This document shows positions 32,783 through 41,626 of a stretch of DNA of 64,000 bases, one piece after another (the first letter of the stretch is position 1; every line of letters starts with the position of its first letter). A program made the translations under genes and the position numbers. This DNA is from an uncultured Alphaproteobacteria bacterium. Its GTDB lineage: Bacteria; Pseudomonadota; Alphaproteobacteria; HIMB59; GCA-002718135. The stretch is from assembly GCA_902577425.1 (NCBI GenBank), contig CACGZD010000006.1, forward strand, positions 25,116 through 89,115, read 5' to 3'. The notes under the pieces were generated by a model, which saw nothing but the letters and a program-made list of their open reading frames with translations, searched no databases and was not told where the DNA came from.

Positions 32783-33799
32783 TTAACCATCCTTATAATA
32801 ATAACTATATCCATTTATAGCTGGAGCTCCACCTAGATGAGCATATAAAATTTTAGATCCATCAGGAAAAAATTTCTTTTTAGCGAGATCAATTAAGCCT
32901 TGCATTGATTTTCCTTCATAAACTGGGTCAGTTATCATTCCTTCTGTTTTAGCTGCTAACCGAATTGCATCATTAGTTTCTTCACTTGGTACTCCATAAG
33001 ATGGGTAAGCATAATCAGGATTTATAATTATTTCATCATCCTTAATTTCTCTTCCAAGCTCAACTAGTTTAGCGGTATTAGAAACAATTTGTTTAACTTG
33101 AGATCTTGTTTGCTCATAAGTTGCCGAAGCATCTATTCCTATGACACGGTCAGCTCTATTATCATCTGCAAAACCCACAATCATTCCAGCTTGAGTAGAT
33201 CCTGTTACTACACACACAATAATGTAATCAAATTTAAATCCTAATTCCTTTTCTTGCTCTTTTACTTCTTCAGCAAAGCCTACATAACCAAGTCCACCAT
33301 ATTTATGAACTGATGCTCCAGCTGGAATACCGTAAGGTTTCCCACCTTCATCTTTTATAGCTTGAATAGCTTCTTCATAACTTTTTCTAATACCTATATC
33401 AAAACCATCATTAACTAATCGGCTATCAGCGCCCATTAAACGAGTTAAAAGTATGTTGCCAACTCGATCATATACTCCATCATAATGTGGAACCCACTTT
33501 TCCTGAACAAGTCTGCATTTCATTCCTATTTTAGCAGCTGTTGCTGCAACCATTCTAGTATGGTTGGATTGAACGCCGCCAATTGAAACTAAGGTATCAG
33601 CACCAGAATCAATTGCATCAGGAACAATATATTCAAGTTTTCTTAGTTTGTTTCCTCCAAAAGCTAAACCTGAATTACAGTCATCTCGCTTTGCATAAAT
33701 TTCTAAATTACCTTGTAATTTTCTAGAAAGTCTCGGTAAATGCTCTATTGGTGTTACTCCAAAAGTTAATGGATATCGCTTAAACTTTTTTAAATTCAT
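32783..33799 (-). CDS. acdS: 1-Aminocyclopropane-1-carboxylate (ACC) deaminase
   Basis: This PLP enzyme of fold type II converts ACC, the ethylene precursor, to 2-oxobutyrate and ammonia. Its 338 residues equal the canonical AcdS length. Lys51 (GGNKLRK) forms the Schiff base, Ser78 (GGVQSNH) is at the expected place, and the residues that separate true ACC deaminase from D-cysteine desulfhydrase, Tyr294-Glu295 (DPVYEGKSM) and Leu322 (AHLGG), are all present at the same numbers. It stands alone with YbaK downstream. In a planktonic bacterium the source of ACC would be algal or dissolved; use as a nitrogen source is an inference. D-cysteine desulfhydrase is the less likely alternative. Confidence 0.92.
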   Translation of the reverse strand: MNLKKFKRYPLTFGVTPIEHLPRLSRKLQGNLEIYAKRDDCNSGLAFGGNKLRKLEYIVPDAIDSGADTLVSIGGVQSNHTRMVAATAAKIGMKCRLVQEKWVPHYDGVYDRVGNILLTRLMGADSRLVNDGFDIGIRKSYEEAIQAIKDEGGKPYGIPAGASVHKYGGLGYVGFAEEVKEQEKELGFKFDYIIVCVVTGSTQAGMIVGFADDNRADRVIGIDASATYEQTRSQVKQIVSNTAKLVELGREIKDDEIIINPDYAYPSYGVPSEETNDAIRLAAKTEGMITDPVYEGKSMQGLIDLAKKKFFPDGSKILYAHLGGAPAINGYSYYYKDG

Positions 33800-33834
33800 T
33801 ACTAACTAAATATCATATAATATATGATAAAACC

Positions 33835-34236
33835 ATGAAGATTAAAAAAATTGATTTATTCATATTAAGTATAAATATTCTTTTTTTTGTTTATTATTCT
33901 TTTCAACTTTTAGTTTTTACAGATGAATTTGCTATTAGGAATATTGGTGCATTTAACCATGCTATAGCAGGTTTATCAGAAATATTAGGTATTATTTTTC
34001 TCTCATTATCAATAGGTTTAATTATAATTTTATATAAAGGAATAAAGAATCAACTACCATTATTTATAACAATATTGCTTATACAATTAATTATTTCATT
34101 AAATTTTTGGAGATATATATTAACTAATAGTCCAGGTGAGACAGATCTTTTTACAATATCTATTAACGCATCAATCTTCTCTTTTTGTTCATTGCTAACA
34201 ATATTATTTATTTTTAATAATAAAAAATATTTGTAG
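33835..34236 (+). CDS. Small four-helix membrane protein of unknown function
   Basis: This 133-residue protein is predicted by eye to have four membrane helices (about residues 8-28, 44-66, 73-93 and 108-128) joined by short loops, including TDEFAIRNIGAFNHAIAGLSE, split across the first loop and second helix. It has no conserved catalytic or metal motif and no family that I recognise. The pattern resembles other short uncharacterised inner-membrane proteins of marine alphaproteobacteria. It is divergent from acdS with a 35-base gap and is followed 29 bases later by the HCCA isomerase-like gene on the same strand. Confidence 0.65.
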   Translation: MKIKKIDLFILSINILFFVYYSFQLLVFTDEFAIRNIGAFNHAIAGLSEILGIIFLSLSIGLIIILYKGIKNQLPLFITILLIQLIISLNFWRYILTNSPGETDLFTISINASIFSFCSLLTILFIFNNKKYL

Positions 34237-34265
34237 AGAATTGAATTTTGTTTTAAATTAAAATT

Positions 34266-34862
34266 ATGAAAGAAATTGAATTTTGGTTTTCTATTGGAAG
34301 TACATATACTTATTTAACCGTTGAGAGAATTTTTTCTGTTGAAAAAGAAAATAATGTTAAATTTATTTGGAAACCTTTTAGCGTAAGACAAATAATGATT
34401 GAGATGGAAAATGTTCCTTTTACACCACCTCCAAAGAAAAATAAATCTGATTACATGTGGAGAGATATAGAAAGAAGAGCTAAATTTTATGGATTTGAAG
34501 CAAAAGTTCCTGCGCCATACCCTCTAAAAGAATTTGATTTAGCAAATAAAATTGCAGTTTTAGGTATGGATCAAGAATGGGGTATTCCTTATGTTAAAAA
34601 AACTTATCGAAGATGGTTTCAGCAAAGCTTGGAGCCAGCTTTAGAACCAAATGTTACTGAGATACTAAATCAACTAGAATTAGATCCTATTAAAACTATA
34701 GAATTGGCAAAAAGTGAAAATATAAATCAAAAATATTTAAATCAAACTGAAATAGCGAAGAGTAAAAAAATTTTTGGTAGTCCAACTTTTATTTATAACG
34801 ATGAAGTTTTTTGGGGAGATGATAGACTTGAAGATTGCATTAAATGGTCAAATTTAAATTAA
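34266..34862 (+). CDS. 2-Hydroxychromene-2-carboxylate isomerase-like (DsbA-fold, kappa GST) protein
   Basis: This 198-residue DsbA-superfamily protein of the HCCA isomerase/kappa glutathione transferase class starts with EFWFSIGSTYTYLTVER, where a Ser replaces the DsbA active cysteine, as in these isomerases. KPFSVRQIM, YMWRDIERRAKFYG and the C-terminal SKKIFGSPTFIYNDEVFWGDDRLE are typical. In naphthalene degraders the enzyme uses glutathione to isomerise 2-hydroxychromene-2-carboxylate. In organisms without that pathway the true substrate is unknown and a general glutathione-dependent isomerase is more likely. No aromatic catabolic genes are nearby. Confidence 0.85.
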   Translation: MKEIEFWFSIGSTYTYLTVERIFSVEKENNVKFIWKPFSVRQIMIEMENVPFTPPPKKNKSDYMWRDIERRAKFYGFEAKVPAPYPLKEFDLANKIAVLGMDQEWGIPYVKKTYRRWFQQSLEPALEPNVTEILNQLELDPIKTIELAKSENINQKYLNQTEIAKSKKIFGSPTFIYNDEVFWGDDRLEDCIKWSNLN

Positions 34863-34897
34863 TTTATTTATATAGATTTCAAAAACTTTAGATTTAA

Positions 34898-35401
34898 TTA
34901 ATTTTCATAAGGTATAATTCTTATAGTGTTTCCATAAATAATAATTACTCTTTGATTGTTAGGAAGAGGATCTTTATCACCTTGTACAAAAGCTTTATCC
35001 TGATTATTTTCACAACTCAAAGTACTTTCCCCACAATTATCAATATTAATAATATATTGAAAACCATCATGGTTTCCTAATGCAGCTTGTATTACTGATC
35101 CAGCTGCAGCACCGCCTACAGTACCAAAAACTATACCAATATCTTGACATTTAGTTCCGGCAACTTCTTCTTCTCCACAAATATGCGCTCCAAGCAAAGC
35201 TCCAATTAATCCTCCGGCAGTGGCACCAATCCAATCACTCTCTCCTTTAATTTTAACTGGTAAAGAAGTTTTGATAGTCCCATATTCAACAGCTGTAACT
35301 TTTTGGGCATCTGTATTTTGAACAATCGTAGGTGAAGTATTAGAGCACGAATAAATAAATAATAGAGTTATAATAGTTATAAATTTAAACATATTAATCA
35401 T
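34898..35401 (-). CDS. Glycine-zipper outer-membrane lipoprotein
   Basis: A lipoprotein signal (FKFITIITLLFIYSC, lipobox IYSC) is followed by a Thr/Val-rich segment and a glycine-zipper pair, GATAGGLIGALLGAHI and GTVGGAAAGSVIQAALG, as in SlyB/17-kDa surface antigen proteins. Between them an acidic loop has two cysteines (CGEEEVAGTKC), and two more lie near the C-terminus (CGESTLSC), so disulfides are likely in the periplasm. I start it at the ATG at 35401; another in-frame ATG at 35392 and an upstream TTG are possible. The family stabilises the outer membrane and is often stress-induced. Confidence 0.78.
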   Translation of the reverse strand: MINMFKFITIITLLFIYSCSNTSPTIVQNTDAQKVTAVEYGTIKTSLPVKIKGESDWIGATAGGLIGALLGAHICGEEEVAGTKCQDIGIVFGTVGGAAAGSVIQAALGNHDGFQYIINIDNCGESTLSCENNQDKAFVQGDKDPLPNNQRVIIIYGNTIRIIPYEN

Positions 35402-35536
35402 AATAATAGTATACTTCAAAAAATGTTCAAATTAAGTTAACATATTAATTAGAATTTATTTAATTTTTTTTTATTATTTCATTAACATGCATTCTATTAT
35501 ATTACCAAAAAATTGATTTTTCCTGATAAATAAAAT

Positions 35537-36100
35537 ATGACCAAAAAAATTTACCTTATTCGTCATGCTCAATCTGAAGCAAATATAGCAGCAGATTTAG
35601 ATAATCCTACTTATTACTTTGACGCTCCAATAACTACAGCGGGAGAAAAACAAGCATTAAATGCTAAAGAAAAACTAAAAAATATTAATTTTGATTTAAT
35701 GGTTTGCTCTCCTATGACACGAACTTTGCAAACTTTTGATATCATATTTCCAAAACCCATTTCTAATACAATAATCTTGCCATTAATAAGAGAATATATT
35801 GAACACTCTTGTGATGTAGGTAGACAGCCTCATTTATTGAAAAAAGATTTTCCTAATCATGACTTTTCACATATCAATAAATATTGGTGGAACAATGATA
35901 TTCCTATCAATGAAAAAAAAATTAATCATGAAACTATAAATGAATTAGATATGCGTGTAGAAAAATTTAAAAATTGGATAAAAAAAAGAGAAGAAAAAAC
36001 TATTGCTGTAATTTGTCATGGTACTTTTATTTCAAGAATAATTCATTTTTTTCTAAATAATTGTGAGTTTGAAATTTGGCACTTAAAAAATGGTAAGTGA
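35537..36100 (+). CDS. Histidine phosphatase (phosphoglycerate mutase-like) family protein
   Basis: This is a branch-1 histidine phosphatase of 187 residues. The catalytic motif is LIRHAQSEAN at residues 7-16, with RHAQ instead of the common RHG. The second Arg is in CSPMTRTLQTF, the Glu in REYIEHSCDVG, and the late catalytic His in AVICHGTFISR. DVGRQPHLLKKDFP resembles plant and fungal phosphatase-like members rather than true phosphoglycerate mutase, so a small-molecule phosphatase is more likely. Its last 11 bases overlap the start of the ABC-F gene, so the two are co-transcribed. Confidence 0.83.
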   Translation: MTKKIYLIRHAQSEANIAADLDNPTYYFDAPITTAGEKQALNAKEKLKNINFDLMVCSPMTRTLQTFDIIFPKPISNTIILPLIREYIEHSCDVGRQPHLLKKDFPNHDFSHINKYWWNNDIPINEKKINHETINELDMRVEKFKNWIKKREEKTIAVICHGTFISRIIHFFLNNCEFEIWHLKNGK

Positions 36101-37901
36101 TTTAATTTTTTCTTTAAGAGAAACTTCAGTTAGTTTTGGCAAAAAAATTATTTTTGATAATCTTGATGTTAATATTCATAGAAAAGATTTAATAGCACTA
36201 ATTGGAAAAAATGGAGTTGGGAAATCAACTCTTATGAGAATAATTAGTGATAAACAAGATTTAGATCAGGGTGAAGTTTGGCAGTTAAATAATATACGGG
36301 TAAGTTTTTTTAGTCAAAAATTTGAATTAGAGGAATCTTATTCTATTGAAAATGAATTACTAAATATTTTAGATAATGAAGAAGACTCATATAAAATAGA
36401 TATTTTTTGTAATAATTTACAATTAAATAAAAAAGATATTATTAAAAATTTATCAGGAGGTCAAAAAAGAAGAGTTGGATTAATTAAGTCTCTAATTAAT
36501 GAATCAGATATACTATTATTAGATGAACCTACTAATCATTTAGATTTAGAATGCATTATTTGGTTAGAAAATTATTTAAAAACCTTCAAAGGATCCATAA
36601 TTTGTGTAAGTCATGATAGAACTTTTTTAAGTAATTTTACTAATAAAGTTTTTTGGTTAGATAGAGGAAATTTAAGAGTAAGCCCCTCAGGATTTAAAAA
36701 TTTTGATCGATGGTCGCAAGAAATGTTTGAACAAGAAGCAAGAGAACTAAAAAATAGAAAACAATTTGTTAATATTGAAGTTGAATGGGCCAATAAAGGA
36801 GTAAAAGCTAGAGTTAAAAGAAATGTTAAAAGATTAGAAAGGGCTAAAGAATTAAAAGATCAACTTGAAAAAGATGAGTCATCATATCGTAAAGCTATTC
36901 AAACTGTTAAAATAAATAAGATTATTCCAGGTTTAGATAATTCTAAATTTATAGCTGAGTTTAATAAGGTAAGTATTGGTTATGAAATTCCAAAAAAAAC
37001 AATTCTAAAAGATATTAATTTAAAAATTAATAAAAAAGATAGAATAGGTCTTATTGGCAAGAATGGAACAGGCAAATCTACATTTTTAAAGGCTTTGTTG
37101 GGAGAAATTAAAAGTCAAAAAGGTACAATTAAATTAAAAAAGAATATGAACTTTTCTTATTTTGATCAACTACGCAATGATCTTAATACTGATAATTCGC
37201 TAAAAAAAATATTAGTGCCTAGTGGAGGTGATTATTTAAAGGTTCAAGGAAAAGATAGACATGTGTGCTCTTATTTAAAGGATTTTATGTTTGATCCATC
37301 TAAAGCAACTGATAGTATTAGTACTTTATCTGGTGGTCAACAAAATAGATTACTACTTGCAAAAGTGCTCGCTAATCCTCAAACAGGATTGATACTTGAT
37401 GAACCTACAAATGATTTAGATTTAGAAACTATGGATTTATTAACTGAAATGTTATCAAATTATTCTGGTACTTTGCTTATTGTTTCTCATGATAGAGATT
37501 TTTTAGATCAAACTGTTAATAAGATATTATATTTTGATGAAAAAGGGCAAGTCTCCATTTTTCTTGGAGGATACAGTGATTTTCTTAAAAGTCAGCAAAA
37601 TGAAAAAATCATTAAATCGATCTCAAAGAAAAAAAATAATTATAAAGTTGTTTCTTCAAAAAATAATAAGAAACTATCTTTTAAATATAAATATGAATTA
37701 GAAAATTTGCCAAAAGAGATTGAAGATCTTGAAAATAAAATAAACGATATTACTAAAGAATTAAAAAATTCCAATTTGTATTTGAGTGATGCAAATAGAT
37801 TCAATGAAATCACCAGTGAAATGTTAGAATTAAAAAAAGTATTATCAATTAAAGAAGAAAGATGGTTATTTTTATTAGAAATTGAAGAAAAAAATGAATA
37901 A
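36090..37901 (+). CDS. uup: ABC-F family ATPase Uup
   Basis: This soluble ABC-F protein of 603 residues has two ATPase domains and no membrane segment. Domain 1 has Walker A GKNGVGKST near 38, signature LSGGQKRRVG and LLLDEPTNHLD; domain 2 has GKNGTGKST near 325, LSGGQQNRLL and LILDEPTNDLD. Between them is the ABC-F linker with RELKNRKQFVNIEVEWANKG. The C-terminal ~80 residues (YKYELENLPKEIEDLENKIN) form the coiled-coil DNA-binding tail that marks Uup. Uup affects transposon excision and ribosome/DNA transactions. It starts inside the phosphatase gene's end. Walker B Glu residues are present in both halves. Confidence 0.9.
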   Translation: MVSDLIFSLRETSVSFGKKIIFDNLDVNIHRKDLIALIGKNGVGKSTLMRIISDKQDLDQGEVWQLNNIRVSFFSQKFELEESYSIENELLNILDNEEDSYKIDIFCNNLQLNKKDIIKNLSGGQKRRVGLIKSLINESDILLLDEPTNHLDLECIIWLENYLKTFKGSIICVSHDRTFLSNFTNKVFWLDRGNLRVSPSGFKNFDRWSQEMFEQEARELKNRKQFVNIEVEWANKGVKARVKRNVKRLERAKELKDQLEKDESSYRKAIQTVKINKIIPGLDNSKFIAEFNKVSIGYEIPKKTILKDINLKINKKDRIGLIGKNGTGKSTFLKALLGEIKSQKGTIKLKKNMNFSYFDQLRNDLNTDNSLKKILVPSGGDYLKVQGKDRHVCSYLKDFMFDPSKATDSISTLSGGQQNRLLLAKVLANPQTGLILDEPTNDLDLETMDLLTEMLSNYSGTLLIVSHDRDFLDQTVNKILYFDEKGQVSIFLGGYSDFLKSQQNEKIIKSISKKKNNYKVVSSKNNKKLSFKYKYELENLPKEIEDLENKINDITKELKNSNLYLSDANRFNEITSEMLELKKVLSIKEERWLFLLEIEEKNE

Positions 37902-37941
37902 TGTTTGCGAATTTTTATAAATAATATTAATTTAATTAGTT

Positions 37942-38106
37942 ATGAATAATAGACAAATAAACATCCTTGGATGGATATTATTTATAGTTTCTGCAATTGG
38001 ATTCTTGATATCTAGCGTAGGAAATTTTTGGAGTATGTTTGGTAGTATTTTTTTTTTAGTAGCATGTATAATTTTTTTAATTCCTTTTTTTAGAAAAGAT
38101 AGTTAA
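37942..38106 (+). CDS. Small two-helix membrane protein
   Basis: A 54-codon frame starts at ATG 37942, encoding NNRQINILGWILFIVSAI, a short turn (SSVGNFWSMFG) and a second helix (SIFFLVACIIFLIPFF) ending in RKDS. Two near-perfect hydrophobic spans with polar, positively charged ends are unlikely by chance, and the gene fills an otherwise empty 228-base gap between uup and the nitrilase-like gene, on their strand. The N-terminal INILGWILF style is common to a class of tiny inner-membrane proteins with unknown roles, often near respiratory genes. No Shine-Dalgarno is seen. Confidence 0.65.
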   Translation: MNNRQINILGWILFIVSAIGFLISSVGNFWSMFGSIFFLVACIIFLIPFFRKDS

Positions 38107-38129
38107 GCTTTTTAAATTTTATTAAATAT

Positions 38130-38936
38130 ATGAATAATTTCAAAATATCACAAATACAATTTCAAGCTAAAGATACCCCATTAGAAAATGCATTATTATT
38201 AGAAAATCTTTTTCAAAAAACTTTAAATTTTAAACCTGATTTAATTTGCACTCCTGAATGTAGCAATATTATAACTCATGACAAAAAATATTTATTAAAT
38301 AATTCCACTTATCAATATAATTGTCCAATTATCAAAAAAGCTAAAATTTTTGCTAAACAAAATAAAGTTTTTATTAATATTGGATCTTTGTTACTTAAAT
38401 TAAAAGGAAATAAAAAGTTAGTTAATCGATCAATATTAATTGATAATAATGGAAAAATTAAATCTATCTATGATAAAATACATTTGTTTGATGTAAATAT
38501 TAGTTCTAGAGAAACACATAGAGAATCTCATTTTTTTATTAAAGGCAAAAGAAAAGTATTAAGTAAAATTAAAAATGTTAAAATAGGATTTACTATTTGT
38601 TATGATCTAAGGTTCCCTGATTTATATAGATATCTTGCTAAAAAAGGCGCTGAAATTATATTAATACCTGCTGCGTTCACTGTTCCTACAGGTGAAGCTC
38701 ATTGGAATACTCTAGTAAGAGCAAGAGCTATTGAGAATTCTGTTTATGTTGTTGCTACAAATATGTGTGGCTCACATCATTCTGGTAGAAAAACTTATGG
38801 TAACTCTATTATATTTAATCCTTGGGGGATAAAATTAAATCATGCTTCATCAAAAACTAAGATTATTAATACGACTATTGATTTAAAAGAAATTAATAGA
38901 GTTAGAAAAAGAGTTCCATCAATTTATAATGATTAA
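38130..38936 (+). CDS. Carbon-nitrogen hydrolase (nitrilase superfamily, Nit2/omega-amidase-like)
   Basis: This enzyme of 268 residues has the complete nitrilase triad: Glu in TPECSN near residue 46, Lys in YDKIHLFDV near 114, and Cys in FTICYDLRFPDLYR near 155. HLFDVNISSRETHRES and PAAFTVPTGEAHW are typical of the Nit1/Nit2 branch, which hydrolyses deaminated glutathione or omega-amides of 2-oxo acids. The E. coli-type relative YbeM clears deaminated glutathione. It overlaps the methyltransferase that follows by eight bases and so is in the same operon. A general amide hydrolase role remains possible. Confidence 0.87.
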   Translation: MNNFKISQIQFQAKDTPLENALLLENLFQKTLNFKPDLICTPECSNIITHDKKYLLNNSTYQYNCPIIKKAKIFAKQNKVFINIGSLLLKLKGNKKLVNRSILIDNNGKIKSIYDKIHLFDVNISSRETHRESHFFIKGKRKVLSKIKNVKIGFTICYDLRFPDLYRYLAKKGAEIILIPAAFTVPTGEAHWNTLVRARAIENSVYVVATNMCGSHHSGRKTYGNSIIFNPWGIKLNHASSKTKIINTTIDLKEINRVRKRVPSIYND

Positions 38937-39552
38937 ATATAACGCTCTTATTAATGGAATTGGAACGAGTGTTAAAACGAAAAAATATTATGATGAATGG
39001 TCTAAAGATTATGATAAAATTTTAAATCAATGGAATTATAATGCTCCAAAATCTTCCTCTAAAATTCTAAAAAGATTCCTTAATAAAAATCCAAATGAAA
39101 TATTAGATTTAGCATGTGGAACTGGTTTATTTGGTAAAGAATTAAAAAAAATTTATCCAAAATCGTCTATTGATGGTTCAGATATTTCTACAAAATCTCT
39201 ATCTCATGCTAAATTAAAGAAAGTATACAACAGATTATTTGTTAATGATTTTAACAAGAATTTTATTTTTAAAAAAAAATATAATCTAATTACATGCATA
39301 GGTTCACTTACTTATAATAGCAATCCTCAAAAATTATTACTAAAAGTTAGTAATATAACTAAAAAATCAGGATTTTTTATATTTTCTCATAGAGTAGATT
39401 TATGGCAGAAACAAAATTTTGATAAAATTTTAAGTGATTTATCAAATAAATGGCAAAATATATTTATATCAAGAAAATTGCTATATTTGCCTAAAAACAA
39501 AGATTTTAATAATAAAATTAAAATTAAGATAGGATTATTAAAAAAGATTTAA
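38929..39552 (+). CDS. Class I SAM-dependent methyltransferase
   Basis: This 207-residue Rossmann-type methyltransferase has motif I ILDLACGTGLFGKEL near residue 58, motif II Asp in SIDGSDIS and motif IV around LITCIGSLTYN. The N-terminal segment, with YYDEWSKDYDKILNQWNYNAP, resembles Williams-Beuren/METTL27-type and small-molecule methyltransferases. The C-terminal region is shorter than average and very Lys-rich. It overlaps the nitrilase-like gene by eight bases, and its transcript ends at a strong hairpin. No substrate can be assigned. Confidence 0.83.
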   Translation: MIKYNALINGIGTSVKTKKYYDEWSKDYDKILNQWNYNAPKSSSKILKRFLNKNPNEILDLACGTGLFGKELKKIYPKSSIDGSDISTKSLSHAKLKKVYNRLFVNDFNKNFIFKKKYNLITCIGSLTYNSNPQKLLLKVSNITKKSGFFIFSHRVDLWQKQNFDKILSDLSNKWQNIFISRKLLYLPKNKDFNNKIKIKIGLLKKI

Positions 39553-39631
39553 TAAAATTTTATATAAATTTGTTTAAAAATAGAGAATCGGATATTGTTC
39601 ACTTGGTTTATCTTCTATCCTAAACCATTTT

Positions 39632-39670
39632 AAAAAAGAAGGGGTAATACGCCGTTATCCCTTCTTTTTT
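39632..39670. terminator. Strong bidirectional terminator
   Basis: AAAAAAGAAGGG-GTAA pairs with TTATCCCTTCTTTTTT in a 16-bp stem with one G-T pair and a seven-base loop; A/T runs lie on both sides. It separates the methyltransferase gene (plus) from mntR (minus) and should terminate both. Confidence 0.85.
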
Positions 39671-39680
39671 TAATTATTAA

Positions 39681-40076
39681 TTATAAATTTTTAATTTTGT
39701 TGAACTTTTGCATTTTCATCAATGTCTTATTACTAACATGATGCTCAATTCCTTCAGCATCAGCTGCTGCTACTTTTTGATCTAAACCAAGATTTATTAA
39801 AAAATTGTAAACTATATTATGTCTTTTTTTTGATATACTTGCTATCTTTTGACCCTTAACTGTAAGAAATATAGATCTGTAAGGCTCTTTTTTTATAAAA
39901 CCTTGTGAATGCAATCTTTTAATAGTCTTATTGGCAGTGGCTTGAGCAATATCTAGAGCATTAGCTATATCAACAATTCGAGCTTCTCCATTTTTATTTA
40001 ATAATTCAGCTATGAGTTCAAGATAGTCTTCTGTATTCTCAGTTTTATGTGCATTTCTTACTTTTGTAAAAGACAT
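39681..40076 (-). CDS. mntR: Manganese-responsive DtxR-family regulator MntR
   Basis: This 131-residue DtxR-family repressor has an N-terminal winged helix (VDIANALDIAQATANKTIKR) near residues 35-54, the wing LHSQGFIKKEPYRSIFLTVKGQ, and a dimerisation/metal domain with DAEGIEHHVS, where Glu and the two His supply the Mn ligands. Length and DAEGIEHH are typical of MntR of gammaproteobacterial/alphaproteobacterial type rather than Fe-responsive DtxR. It is divergent from mntX with an operator-like dyad in the 101-base gap. It should repress Mn uptake when manganese is sufficient. No C-terminal SH3-like domain exists, normal for this form. Confidence 0.9.
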   Translation of the reverse strand: MSFTKVRNAHKTENTEDYLELIAELLNKNGEARIVDIANALDIAQATANKTIKRLHSQGFIKKEPYRSIFLTVKGQKIASISKKRHNIVYNFLINLGLDQKVAAADAEGIEHHVSNKTLMKMQKFNKIKNL

Positions 40077-40121
40077 AATTTTCTAATACCTTATTTTTGA
40101 TAATTTTTCATTAAGAATAAA

Positions 40122-40150
40122 TATAGCCATAGCTATAAATTTTAGCTATA
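40122..40150. promoter_or_regulatory. Candidate MntR operator between mntR and mntX
   Basis: TATAGC-CATA-GCTATA (40122-40137) is an inverted repeat, followed by a further TAGCTATA copy at 40143-40150. It is in the divergent gap, 28 to 56 bases before mntX. MntR boxes are AT-rich imperfect palindromes of this kind, but this exact sequence is not one I can match to a consensus. Confidence 0.55.
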
Positions 40151-40177
40151 TATGTATATAAATAAAAAAAATTATAT

Positions 40178-41341
40178 ATGAATGCACTTTTTAATGCCAT
40201 TAAAGACAGAGGTAATATTGTTTTAGCAAATGATGGAAGATTGCTAAAAAAATCTTTTTTTGGATTAATAATTTTAGCATGTGCTTTTCAACCTGGTGAA
40301 TTTGGTATTATAATCAGACAATCAATGACTGACGCCTATTTACAAGTTTCAGTTTTTGTAGGTTTTACATTATTTATTTTTATAGGTTTAGATAGCCTAA
40401 CTAAATTTGATATTGCTTCTTTTCTAATTAAAACTAAAAAAATTCATGTTCCAATTGCCGCCCTTCTTGGTGCCCTACCAGGATGTGGGGGTGCAATTAT
40501 TGTTGTTACACAGTATATTCAAGGAAGAATAGGTTTTGGTTCTTTAGTAGCAGTTTTAACTGCGACAATGGGAGATGCTGCATTTTTAATATTGGCCATT
40601 GAACCTAGCACTGGTCTTTTAATATTTGTTATTGGTGCTATAGTAGGAATTATAAGTGGTTATATTATAGATATTATCCATGATTCTAACTATTTATCTA
40701 ATCCTACTTCTAAAATAAAAATTTCAGAAAAATTAAATAAGACTTTTGTTTCTAAATTTAATTTTTTTTGGTTGGCTATTTTTTTACCAGGTTTTTTAGT
40801 AGGAATTTTAGTCGCTTTTCAAATTAATATTTCTGAATATTTGATTATATCAGATAAAATAAGTTTATTACCAATCATTGGCTCAGCTGGTGCAATTTTA
40901 TCAATTTTTATGTGGTCATTAAATCCTTTAAGTGATTTCCAATGCTCAACTGATAAATCAAGAGGTTTATTATCTAGAGTAGTTGATACAACAAATTTTG
41001 TTTCAACTTGGGTGATTTGTGGTTTTTTAATTTTTGAAATTTTTATGTTTTTTTCTTCAATAGATTTGAAAGTTTTTTTTAATATTTGGCTTCCATTTGT
41101 TCCATTAATTGCAATTTTATTTGGCTTCCTTCCTGGATGTGGCCCTCAAGTTGTAGTTGCAACTTTTTATCTTAATGGATTTATTCCTTTTTCAGCAGAA
41201 ATTGGAAATGCGATTTCAAATGATGGAGATGCGCTTTTTCCTGCTATAGCGCTATCCCCTAAAGCTGCAATAATTGCTACATTATATAGTGCCATACCAG
41301 CTATATTAGTTGCATATGGATATATGTATTTTTTTGAATAA
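40178..41341 (+). CDS. mntX: MntX-type manganese transporter
   Basis: This 387-residue membrane protein with roughly ten helices is built as two halves, each with the signature LPGCG: GALPGCGGAIIVVTQYIQG near residue 98 and GFLPGCGPQVVVATFYLNG near 318. Each is followed by a conserved G-D/N-A stretch (MGDAAFLI, NDGDALFP). This is the family (PF11449-like) that includes MntX, reported as a manganese uptake system widespread in marine alphaproteobacteria. The divergent mntR and operator-like dyad agree with manganese regulation. General annotation pipelines sometimes call the family a heavy-metal exporter, so direction of transport rests on that published work, not on sequence. Confidence 0.85.
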   Translation: MNALFNAIKDRGNIVLANDGRLLKKSFFGLIILACAFQPGEFGIIIRQSMTDAYLQVSVFVGFTLFIFIGLDSLTKFDIASFLIKTKKIHVPIAALLGALPGCGGAIIVVTQYIQGRIGFGSLVAVLTATMGDAAFLILAIEPSTGLLIFVIGAIVGIISGYIIDIIHDSNYLSNPTSKIKISEKLNKTFVSKFNFFWLAIFLPGFLVGILVAFQINISEYLIISDKISLLPIIGSAGAILSIFMWSLNPLSDFQCSTDKSRGLLSRVVDTTNFVSTWVICGFLIFEIFMFFSSIDLKVFFNIWLPFVPLIAILFGFLPGCGPQVVVATFYLNGFIPFSAEIGNAISNDGDALFPAIALSPKAAIIATLYSAIPAILVAYGYMYFFE

Positions 41342-41363
41342 ATGATCTAAAAATAAAGTTTTG

Positions 41364-41570
41364 TTATTCTATATTGATCTTTCCAGAAATTGTATTTGCT
41401 AATCCAATAGATTCTATTTTTAGTTGCATCTGAATATCAATAGAATCTCCTGATTTAATTAATCCTTTTTTATCAGCTAAATTAATTTCATTTTCTAATA
41501 TTCTTTGAGATGAAATTCCTACTTTTTTTAAAAATTTTCTAATTTCCATATTTAAATTATCTTCATTCAT
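41364..41570 (-). CDS. DUF6494 family small protein
   Basis: This 68-residue protein reads NMEIRKFLKKVGISSQRILE at residues 6-25, then LADKKGLIKSGDSIDIQMQLKIESIGLANTISGKI. This is the DUF6494 pattern seen across alphaproteobacteria: an N-terminal helix pair and a two-strand C-terminus. No catalytic residue is evident and no function is known to me. It converges on mntX with a 22-base gap and is divergent from the small basic ORF before murA. Confidence 0.8.
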   Translation of the reverse strand: MNEDNLNMEIRKFLKKVGISSQRILENEINLADKKGLIKSGDSIDIQMQLKIESIGLANTISGKINIE

Positions 41571-41626
41571 GATATGTCCTTTTTATATAATTCTAGATAT
41601 TTTATTGTAATTTGCCAACTCATATT

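Noticed and set aside
34898..35401. Glycine-rich protein as a phage or toxin component
   Set aside because: A lipobox and two glycine-zipper segments identify an ordinary outer-membrane lipoprotein.
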